Shown: piece by piece, positions 26,701-38,700 of the stretch
How positions within the stretch are numbered: the first letter of the stretch is position 1
Layout of the letters: each line of letters begins with the position of its first letter
From: Pterobdella sp. o SKG-2022
Taxonomy: Eukaryota; Annelida; Clitellata; Hirudinida; Piscicolidae
Length of the DNA stretch: 64,000 nucleotides
Assembly (NCBI GenBank): GCA_964035795.1
Contig: OZ038322.1
Location: forward strand, 19,818,674-19,882,673
Direction of reading: 5' to 3'
Notes under the pieces: model-generated
Databases searched by the model: none
The model's input: only the letters and a program-made list of their open reading frames with translations
Told to the model about the DNA's origin: nothing
Translations under genes and position numbers: made by a program

Positions 26701-29700
26701 CATTCAAGGATATTGCAATAAGTATGACCCTGATAATCAACTTTTCAAGTGTTTCAATTTTTCTTCTGCTTCAACGCCCTTCTTATTTCAGGTCAACAAT
26801 AATTTCGATGATCTGATTTCTAAATATAATTTAGTAGATATAGAATATATAAAATCTTTTCATTAATCTAGAGAACGGTAGAAAGTTACATAGATAAGCG
26901 TATGGGAACTACATACGGACCCCCAGCAGGAAAGAAAATGACTATCTTCATTGACGATATCAACATGCCCACTATAAATGACTGGGGAGATCAAGTTGGT
27001 TTTTAATAAAAGAAAAAAATGATTTAAAATATAATTATTGAATTAAAATTGAAAATTATTCAAAATTCAAATTCTAGAATATGTCTTTAAACTTGTAAGG
27101 TAACAAACGAAATAACGAGGCAACTAATGGAAATGAAAGGATTTTATAACTTGGAGAAACCTGGTGAGTTCACAAACGTCGTTGATATCCAAGTTATGGC
27201 TGCTATGATCCATCCTGGGGGAGGTGATGTTGATTGATTTTCATATATCCATGGAATCTCATTTCATCTTATATCAAAAGTTTTATATTGTGAGTAAATT
27301 TAGTTTTTAATTTTTTTAATAGGTAGGAATGATATTCCGCAAAGGTTGAAAAGGCAGTTTAGCATAATAAACTGCACGATCCCTTCCAACGTGTCCATTG
27401 ATAAAATTTTCAATACAATTGCTCATGGTCATTTCATCCAGGTTTGATTTGAAATTCACTGTGAATTTTGTTTTTTATTAATTACTTCAGTTGACGTTGA
27501 TGAGTTGGAATTCATTCTAAATTTTTTTAAAGGAAAGAGGATTCGAAAAAAGTGTTCGAGAAACAGTAGTAAAATTAGTTCCCGCAACACGAGTTTTATG
27601 GCAAAAGACTAAGCTTAAAATGCTTCCTACTCCAGCCAAGTTTCATTATGTCTTCAACCTTCGTGATCTCAGTAGGATTTGGCAGGTATAGAAAAAAATA
27701 AATGAATAATTGAAAAATAGTTGTATATTTAAAAAATTCATTGAAATTTTTAGGGAATGTTGAATGCTTCAGCTGAAATAATATCAGACACACAAAAGTT
27801 GTTGGTGTTGTGGAAGCACGAGTGCTGTAGGGTCATTTCAGATCGCTTCACTGGGCAAGATGATAAAGTGTGGTTTGAGAAAAGTATTAATATGGTTAGC
27901 TTTGAAAATAATGAAACATGAAACATAAATTTTATTTAATTAAAAATGTATGAAAAACTATCTCAAATTTAATTTTTTGACTTCAAAAGGTGGCTTTGGA
28001 AGAAGGGTTGATTGAAGAAGGCGATTTAAGTGTCGAGCCTTACTTCGTGGATTTCCTCAGAGATGCCCCTGAAATAACAAGTACTTGTCTAATATATTTT
28101 CATTTTGATGGAATTTTTAAAAAATATTTTGAATACTTTTCCATGTTTTTTTCAATATTTTGAAACTTCTCTTCAGTTGCCACCATGGCAAGTAAGTTCC
28201 ACGAGCCACATACCGCTTGCTTCCACGATTTTTTCAATCACAAAATTTTCTAAGTCACTAAAACCATAATTTTTAGAAATTTTTTTTCCATCTTCCCTAA
28301 GTTGAAAACATATTTCATTTAAAAAAAAATTCAAATGAAGAGGCGGATGACGGTGAAGATGCAGATAGTGAGCCTCCAAAGATCTATGAGCCTATCAACA
28401 ACTTCCAGGAACTTTCAGACCGCTTAGAAATGTTCCAGCAGCAATACAATGAATCCATTAGAGGAGCTAAAATGGATCTTGTCTTTTTCAAAGTCAGATA
28501 TTTATTTATCTTAATAAATAATAGAAAAATATTATTTTTGAAATTAAATACATAGTTTTAAAAAACTTTATAGAATTAACGTTTTTTCAAATTTAGTTGT
28601 TTATAAGACATTAAGCTTTGTCTATTAAAAGTGGAATTTTTAAATGGTTAGTATAATGCCACTCTCTCATTTCAAGGACGCCATGACAAACCTTGTAAAG
28701 ATTTCGAGAGTGATAGGAACACCCAAGGGACACGTGCTTCTTGTTGGAGTGGGAGGCTCTGGCAAGCAGTCCCTCACCAGATTGGCTTGCAATATTGCTG
28801 GATATCGGGCTTTCCAAATCTCATTAACTAGGTTTCTATTATTTTTGAAAATGATTTCGTGTGATTATTTTTATTTAAAAATTTTTCAATAATGAAAACG
28901 TTTTTGGATGATTGCTTATCTAGATTAAAACAATTTTTAATGCCTGTCAGAGGAAGGTAGTGTTTATAAATTCTATTTTAATAACTTTCACATTTACTTC
29001 TCAATTATTTTATTGTTCACAAAAGTTTTCTAAAGCTTCATAGCCTAAAGATCAAAACTCTCACAAAAAATCTTATTTATAGCAAGCACATTGTTATACA
29101 GGGGCTCATATCGAACCAAAAACCTTTAAACATTTTATATTATGCTCTACAAGTTGAGATTTAAGAACCAAAAATATCATTATAAAAACTTTAGTAAAAT
29201 CGGATTTTATTCAACAAACTTTAACTAAAACAATATTTTTTCACAGGAGTTATACAACATCTAATTTTATGGAAGACCTCAAGTATTTGTATAGAACTGC
29301 AGGTGCTGAAGGTAAGGGAATTACATTCATCTTCACCGACAATGAAATAAAAGACGAAGGATTTTTGGAGTATATGAACAACATGCTTAGTTCCGGAGAG
29401 GTAAAAATAATATTATTTGAATAACTTTTTATTTTCAATTTTTTATGAGGAATTTTTTGATACATTTATTTAAAAAAACTAAAATTTTCGATAAGTACAA
29501 CCTTATCATAAATCATTAGTAGTCTTTATCAAAAATAATATTATTTATTTCCTAATTAACTTTAATTAATTTTTAAATGTTAGGTAAATTATCAAAATAG
29601 TGAAAGATTAAAAGCTTCGTGATGATGTTTCAGATTATAATTCTTTTTTAAATCTGTCATTATCTCCATTATGTGCCAATGACATTATCTCATGGCAACG

Positions 29701-32700
29701 TTTATTGGCTTTCGCAGGAGTGGTTCTTCACCACCCGTCTCTTGGTAGCGTATCCAATTCTTCTTCAGCTTCTTCAATTAAGCTCAATATTTCTTATTTT
29801 ATGTCGTTATCAGGTCTCCCGGACATAAGTACGAGACCCCCAAAGTCAAATTTTTCGTCTAAAAGCGTAATTACGCCTTTGAAACAAAGGGTCTCTTCTA
29901 AATTCAATGACTTCGATATAAAGGGCGCGGTCCGCCTCCTCTCCTCCGACAATGTCTTTGCCCCAATGGTCCCGAAAACGGTTTCCTCCCTAAGATCCAT
30001 ACACCCCTTAGGTGACCCAGTTTCAGATATTAATCTCGACCAAATTCCTACAGCACCAGTTATGACAGAGTCTTAGGTTAGGAAAGCGATCCTCTCTTTT
30101 CCTAACGGTTCGGGTTCTGGTCCTGATTTACTTTGCCCTCAATATTTGAAGAACATATTATCTCCCTCTCTGGGAGCCAGTGCAAATTCGGTTTTTCGGT
30201 CTATCTCTCGATTTGCTTCTTTCGTTTTATCAACTAAAATCCCGAACCCTATCAGGCACTTGTTCTTTGGTGCCCACCTGTACGCCCTTCAAAAGAAAGG
30301 TGGTGGCATACGTCCTATAGCCGTTGGAAACATCTTTCGTTGTTTGTTTTCCAAATTATCTCTGCATTCAGTCATGAACTCGCTCAGAGAGGATTTGTTA
30401 CCTTGTCAGTTGGGCGTCGGCGTCCGTATAAGGTGTGAGTCAGCCGTCCATGCTACTCGATCCTTTATTAACCACTCAGTCGATCCCAAGGTGCTTTTGA
30501 AACTCGATGTTTCTAACGCTTTCAATTCTATCGACCTAACGTTCATGCGAGATAGCCACTTGTTACCCGTTCTTGTACTTTTAAGTTAACGAAGCCTACT
30601 CCAATCAGTCCACTCTTTTTGCTGGCGAACACCGCATTCCTTCTTCAAGGGGTATTCAACAAGGTGACCCTCTGGGCCCAGCACTTTTCGCGTTGGCTGT
30701 CGACAAAATTGCCAAGGACGTGTCATCGGAGTTGAACATTTGGTACTTGGATGATGCTTTAATTGGTGGTCAGGCTAGCTCTGTCTTTAACGATGCAACA
30801 AAAATAATTAACGCTTTCAAAGAGATCGGCCTTCAAATCAACTCCAATAAATGTGAGCTGTTCATTTAAACTATACAGCGGACATGTACGCTGACACTGT
30901 CAAACAGTTCTCTTCTATTTTGCCGTCAGTATCATTGCCTTCTCGTCACTCTTGGTCAGTCTTGGGTTCTCCCCTCACTTACGAGGCTATTGTTCCCATT
31001 CTTGGCTGAAAATTAGGAGACATCCGTCGGCTTTGCTCCAAGCTAGAAGAAGTTGACCCCCATCATGCTTTCACTTTGCTGAGAAACTGCTTCTCTATTC
31101 CCAAATTGGTTTATATTCTTCGAACGTGTCCTACTTTCGTTGAGCCCATGATATTATTGGAGTTCGACTCTATCATTCGTGCCACTCTTTCGACCATTTC
31201 CAATGTCTCTCTGTCCGATAAGAGCTGGAAGCAAATATCTCTTCCAAATCATTTCGGTAGTCTAGGTTTTAGATCAGCGTGAGCCCTATCATTGCCATGT
31301 TTCCTCGAGTCTCGTTTGGCTCTTTCTTTCATCTGTTCCCGACGCTCTCGCGTCTGATGATTTTCAGAGGAGTGATCGTGACGTCGTTTCAGCTAGGGAA
31401 TCGTGGCAGAAACAATGCAGTGTTGCGCCGTTAGATCTTTTTGGAAGCCAACGGAAATGGGATGATCTTTTGTGCGAGGTCGCTCTCAACGATTTGCTGG
31501 TAGACGCAGACCAGTGTCGTCTTCTTGCTGCCAAGTCGGCACACTCCGCCGCGTGGTTGGAAGCTGTGCCAATTTCCGTTTTAAGAAACTTTTTAGGTGC
31601 AGAGGAGCTTCGGGTGGCGGTGGCGCTTCGAGTAGAGGCTAATATTTCTGGCGCCCTAACATGCCTTTGCAAGTGTGGTGTAAGGATGGACGCGAAAGGC
31701 TACTATGGTCGACTGAATGGAGGCAGACTCTCCAGACACGCCGAGATTAACTCCATTATTAAAAGATGCCTGGGGAAGATAGGCTTGCCTAGCATCCTCG
31801 AACCATCAGGGCTCGACAGGAGTGACGGACGTCGTCTTGATGGCATAACGACCTTCCCTTGGAAGCATGGAAAATGCTTGGTCTGGGACGCAACAATCGT
31901 CGATGCTTTTTTCAAATCCCACATTATCGCCAGCTCTATCGAGTCAGAATTCAGCGCAAAATCTGCGGAAATATTAAAAAGCCGCAAATATCAGGGCTTG
32001 GTGGGCAACTTTCATTTTCAACCCGTTGCATTCAAGACAACAGGCCGCTGTGGACCTTCAACCAGTAGCTTTGTTAAGGAGTTAGGTAGAAAAGTTATCG
32101 AGGCGTCAGGGGACCCTTTGGAGGCAGTATGGGTATGGTTGCGTCATAAGATTTCCCTTGCAATTGCCCGTGGCAATTCTACCAGCATTCTTTCCTGCTT
32201 CCGTTCTTCTTTCTCTTCCTCTTAAGTGCAGTTTTTTTTTTTTCTATATCTCAATTTTCATCTTCACCAATGTATCATTTTTATATTGTTTATATGCTTG
32301 TTCAAACATTGCATTAATATAAGTAATAACTTATAATTATAAATGATTTCTCTTTTCAATAAAAATGAACTTTAATCTGTGTCTATAAATTATGTTATCA
32401 ATCCCATTTATCAAAAGTTTAATAAATATGTAAAATTTTATACAGGTTTCAAACCTGTTTGCTAGAGACGAAATGGACGAAATACTCGAAGAATTAGCTC
32501 CCGTGATGAAAAAAGAGTTTCCTCGTAGGCCTCTGACCAATGAAAACTTGTATAATTACTACAGCGCAAGAGTTAAAAAGAATTTGCACGTTGCTCTTTG
32601 TTTTTCTCCTGTTAGCATTTTTAATTTTTATTTATATATTTTTTTTTGTTGATAAAAGACATTTCGATATTAGCGTTCAAACAGGTAGGAGAAAAATTTC

Positions 32701-35700
32701 GAAGCAGGTCTTTCAAATTTCCAGGTTTGATTTCTGGGTGTACCATGGACTGGTTTGAAAAATGGCCCAAAGATGCATTAGTCGCAGTTTCTAAACATTT
32801 TTTGAATAATTATGAATTGGTCTGTTCAGATCAAGTTAAACAGTCTATTATTCACACTATGGGAAACTTTCAAGTAAGTTTTCATTTATGTATATTTAAT
32901 CTGTTCATATCTAGTAATAGATAATATTTAATAAAATTTGATTTACAGGAAGAAATTTCAGAAATTTGTGTGGAATATTTTCAAAGGTTCAGACGACAGA
33001 CGCACGTAACGCCAAAGTCCTTTTTATCCTTCATCTCCAGCTACAAAGTAATTTATGACGCCAAAAAGACAGAAATTGGTGGTTTGGCTCAACGTATGAA
33101 CACTGGATTGATGAAACTGATAGAAGCCACTGAAAAAGTTAATGAGCTTTCAAAAGAGCTGGAAATTAAAGAAAAGGAATTGTCAGTAGCTTCATTAAAA
33201 TCCGACAAAGTTCTTGCTGAAGTGACAACATCGGCTCAGGCTGCTGAAAAGGTCAAACTACAAATAGAAAAAGTTAAAGATCGTGCTCAAAAAATAGTCG
33301 ACGAAATAATGGTAAGCACTTTTGATTATTGGATTAATGCATTTTTGAATAAATTTTTTTTTATGAGAATAAAAATGAACATAATAATCTAAAAACATAG
33401 GTGGACAAGGAGAAAGCAGAAGAGAAGTTGGAAGCCGCAAGACCTGCTCTGGAGGAAGCTGAAGCCGCCCTCCAAACTATAAAACCTGCTCATATTGCTA
33501 CGGGTATTGTATTTTCAATTGAGATTAGAATTATTAAGAAAGTATAAGTAACTTAAAATAATATACTTCAAATCAAACATTGAAGTTTTCAATTCGAACT
33601 ATTAACACATAAAAGTGAGAAAACTGGCAAAACCTCCCCACTTGATTATGAGAATTATGGATTGTGTTTTGCTTCTGTTCCAACGTAAAGTGGACCCAGT
33701 GGTGACGGACTTGGAAAGAGCCTGTCCCAAGCCATCGTGGACCGAAGCCCTCAAGCTTTTGAGTGCAACCAGTATTTTGCAAGGATTACTAGCCTTTCCT
33801 AAAGTTTTTCAAGCATTTATTTGATGGATATATTTTAAAAAACTATTGAAATTCATCTTTATTTTAGGATACAATTAACGAAGAAACAGTAGAATTGTTA
33901 CAACCTTATTTACAAATGGAGGACTACAACATGGAATCTGCCAGAAAAGTTTCTAAATTTTGAATTTCCACATTTTGATCTTTTGAAAACTTGAAAAATT
34001 GTATTCTCAATTTTATTGTTCACTCATCCCACGTCATCTCAGGTTTGCGGTGACGTTGCAGGCTTGGCTTCGTGGACTAAATCTATGGCAATATTTTATA
34101 GTATCAATAAAGAAGTCTTGCCACTTAAAGTTAATTTCATGGCTCATTTTTTAAAAAATATTTAATTTTTTTCAAAAATTTCAACTTTTTGAATCTGAAT
34201 TATAATATAAAGGGAAATTTGGCAATTCAAGAAGCTCGTTATGAAGCCGCCATGAAAGACCTAAATAAAGCCCAGATGCATTTAGACGAGAAACAAGCTG
34301 AGTTAGAAGCTGTTCAAGCACAATACAATCAAGCTATGATAGAAAAACAGGTGATTAATTACCAGAGTATCTTTTTGATCAAAAATTTAGATCTTTCTAA
34401 TAAATTAAAGGCCCTGGTCGATGACGCTAACAACTGCAGGCATAAGATGACTACGGCAAGGTCTTTGATTGATGGGTTATCTGGTGAAAAAATTCGTTGG
34501 TCCGCAACAAGCAAAACGTTTGAGCAACAAATACATAATTTGGTTGGAGATGTTTTGATGGCCGGTGGGTTTTTATCATATGCTGGACCTTTCAATCAGG
34601 AATACAGAAAGATTTTGCTTACTAATTGGAAAAACCAGATCTTAGCGGCCAATATTCCTCTTTCAAAAGTACATTCAGTGAAAATCAAATTTCTAATAAA
34701 ACTTTCATTATATTTTTTTAACAATGTAAAATAAGTTTTTCATTTTCGAATTCTAGGATTTGGATATAATTTCAATGTTAGTCGACGGAACTACGATAAG
34801 CGAGTGGGCAATTGAAGGTCTTCCTAGTGATGAGCTTTCCATTCAGAATGGCCTCATAGTCACAAGTTCTACTCGATATCCTCTTCTTATTGATCCACAA
34901 AACCAAGGGAAAGTTTGGATCAAAAATCGAGAAACTTCCAATAATCTAATGGTTTTTAGTGCTTAATGAATTTTTAAAATGAAACTCAATTTATAAGTTT
35001 TAAGGTTTAGACATTTCAAAAATTAACGTGTTCCAAAAAAATTAAGGTGACTACACTGAACAACAAGCAATTCCGCACTCATCTGGAAGATGCCTTATCA
35101 AATGGAAAATCTTTATTGATAGAAGACATTGGAGAGGAATTGGATCCAGCTCTTGATCATCTCTTAGAAAAAAATTTCATAAAAGCAGGAAGCGCATTCA
35201 AAGTTAAAGTGGGAGACAAAGAAGTTGATCTTCACAATAACTTCAAGCTTTATATGACTACGAAGTTGCCAAATCCTGCTTACACTCCAGAGGTTTCTGC
35301 TAAGACCTCCATAATTGATTTCACGGTGACCATCAAAGGGCTGGAGGACCAACTTTTGGGTGTGGTAATCTTGACTGAAAAAAAAGTAATTTTAATTGCA
35401 GTTTTTACAATTGTACAAAAAAAATTTTATTAAACAAAAATATTTTTACCAATCTTTTCGTAACTTTAACTTAGATTATCTCTATCTTGGTAATATCCTA
35501 CAAAGGATTCGTACAACGTTTTTGCTTGAAAAAACTTTCATTTATTTTTTTATTTAAGCTATTCTACTTCCTAACTTTTTTTAAAAAACTGTCAAATATG
35601 TGATTCACCTTCAAGGAATTGGAAGCAGAAAAAACACGTCTTTTCTCAGAAGTTACATTAAACAAAAGAAAAATGCAGGAGTTAGAAGATAAGCTCCTAT

Positions 35701-38700
35701 TTCATCTCACATCAACTAAAGGCTCCCTTGTAGAAGATGAAACTCTTATTGAAGCTCTCACAGTTACCAAAGAAACTGCTTTGGAAGTTAATGATAAGTT
35801 AACCACTGCGGCTGAAACTGGCGTAAGAATAAATGCAGCCCGAGAAGAGTTCAGACCAGGTTTAAATCTGCCAATTTATTAATACAATTTTATTCAAATG
35901 AATTTTTGTATAAATTATTATTGTGTTTCAAAAATTTTTAACTAACATTTCATATTTATATTTTTAGTGGCTACGCGTGGATCAGTGTTGTATTTCCTTA
36001 TAGTTAAAATGACCATGGTGAATGACATGTACCAAACGTCACTCAAACAGTTTCTGCAATTGTTTGATTTATCAATAGTGCAGTCCACGAAATCGCTCAT
36101 AACCTCTAAGCGAATTCAGCATATTATTGATTACCTCACTTACTTAACATTCTCTTACACAATAAGAGGATTGTATGAAAAAGACAAGTTTCTTTTCACT
36201 TTGTTGTTGACCTTGGAAATTAATTTACAAAACAGAAGTGTTAAACTTGAAGAGTTTCAATGTCTTATTAAAGGCAAAATTTTTTTTAATTTTATAAACT
36301 TTGTTGATTATTAAGAAAAAAAAATAAAAGAAATATTAAATTAAAAATAAATTTCTTTGGGAAATTATACTTTAAAATAATTTTATTATAATATTGTTTG
36401 CTTTAATTCAATGTTGTTGGATGGTTCTAGGAGGTGCAGCATTAGATCTCAATTCAGTGCCTCTCAAACCCACATGGGTGTCGGATATCACTTGGTTGAA
36501 CCTTGTGCAAATCAGCAAGCTTCCTCAATTAAGCAATTTACTCAATCAAGTTGTCAAATCAGAGAAAGTATGAGTTTAGATAGTAATTTCAGTTATTCAA
36601 AACAAAATAAAACCAAAGGCGTGGAAGGAATGGTTTGACAAAGAACTGCCAGAAGAAGCTACTCTGCCGGATAATTACTCTGAATCACTTACTACTTTCC
36701 ATAAGCTGCTACTTGTCAGGTTTTGAGTTTAATATATAATTTTTCTTTCTATTCTCATATAATATTTCTCAAAAATATGATATAAGAACAAAATTTATTT
36801 AAATAATACTCTTAGGACATCATCGTTTTTAAATTATCAGTTTAGGATGTTTCTTCAAATTATAAAGAATTTGTTTTAACACGTTTTTCCAAGAAAAATT
36901 AGCTTACATTTTGTTAATGTGATTTATTGAATGCTTTTCAGGAGTTGGTGTCCTGATCGAACAATACCAATGGCGAAAATATTTATAAGTGAAGTAATGG
37001 GAAAACAGGTTAATTTCAACATAATACGACTTTTGTATAGTCTATATTTTCATGTATTTTTCTATTTATACTCATTGATATGAAATTCAACTTGTAAAGA
37101 AATTAATTAATTTAATTCTGATGAAATGAAAGTTATAACTCAACCATTCTATACAGTTTGCGGAAGGAGTAGTTTTAGACATGGATCAGATGTGGTCTGA
37201 GAGCAACAAAAGGACTCCTATGGTATGTTTCCTATCCATGGGTTCAGATCCTACAGAAAATATTGAACGACTTGCAAGAACTAAAGGAATAAGTACGGGT
37301 TTTTAATTTATATGTAACAATATTCAAAAATTTATATAATTTTTGTGCGGTGTTTTCTTAGTTTGTCTTATACTTGTGTTTTGTTCTCTCTTTCCTTTTC
37401 ATTTTATAACAATATGTATATATTTTAAAAAAATTATATTTTTGTTAGTTAACTTCGTTCATTGTTCAGTTTTTAGTTAATTTCCTATTCTCATATAACT
37501 TTTTATTCTTTTTTTTTTTTATTCAATTTGGTCACTATTTTGGAAAATAAATATGTGTTTTTCTAAATTTTTCTGATAAGTTTTTTGATGCGTTTTATAT
37601 TGAAACTTTTCTAGAATGTGGGGCTATTTCTATGGGGCAAGGACAAGATGTGCATGCAAGAAAACTGGTATCAGCAAGCATGTCTTCAGGTATGTGGGTT
37701 CTGCTGCACAATTGCCACTTAGACTTGAGTTATGTAGAAGAACTACTTGAAACTATCCTCAATACTGAAAATGTGCATGATGCATTCAGGTCAAATTTAA
37801 TTTTTCAAATAGTTTTGTGATGCTCAGTGAAATAATGATTAAGATTTATTTTGTACAGATGTTGGATAACTACAGAAGTTCACCCAAAATTTCCTATTTC
37901 ATTTTTACAAACGTCTATCAAATTCACAGCTGAACCTCCCCAAGTAAAGCTTTGAAAAAAATGATATTCAGAATTATTAAGTCGGATGCGTTTTCATATT
38001 TTGAATTTAAAAAATTCTTTTGTTTCAGGGTGTCAAAGCCAACTTGAAAAGAACATATGGTATTTTAACTCAAGATCAATTAGATATTATCAATATGCCC
38101 CAATGGAAACCACTCATATATGCTGTTGCCTTTTTACATTCTACTGTGCAAGAAAGAAGAAAATATGGCCCTATAGGTTGAAGCTTCAAGTTATTCAGTA
38201 ACTTTTTAGACAACCGTAATTTGGTTTTGAATTATTCAATCAACTTTAAGTTTCAGTTACATTATTACCATTAAAAAATTTTTTTTTTCAGGTTGGAATA
38301 TACCTTACGAGTTTAACCAGGCCGATTTCACATCTACAATGCAATTTATCCAGAACCATCTCGATGATATTGATCCTAAAAAAGTATTCATACTTCAGAT
38401 TTATTTCATATGAAGTATTGAAACAATACCATGCACAGTTACTGTTCAGAATTTTACAAATTATATGAAAAAACCTTTTTATTAAAACTAATGTCATTTT
38501 AAAAGGGCATATCTTGGCCCACTGTGAGATATATGGTAGGAGAAGTACAGTATGGGAGCAAGGTGACTGATGATTACGACAAAAGACTTCTTAACACTTA
38601 TGCACGCATCTGGTTCCACGAGCAAATGTTCGATGAAGAGTTCGAGTTTTGTTCCGGTAAGTGCAAGAATCTTCAAGGCTTCATTTTCTAGCTGTGAAGA

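Noticed and set aside
31364..31987. Minus-strand frames opposite the retroelement endonuclease
   Set aside because: Mirror frames of a GC-richer coding stretch; the + strand carries the recognisable motifs.
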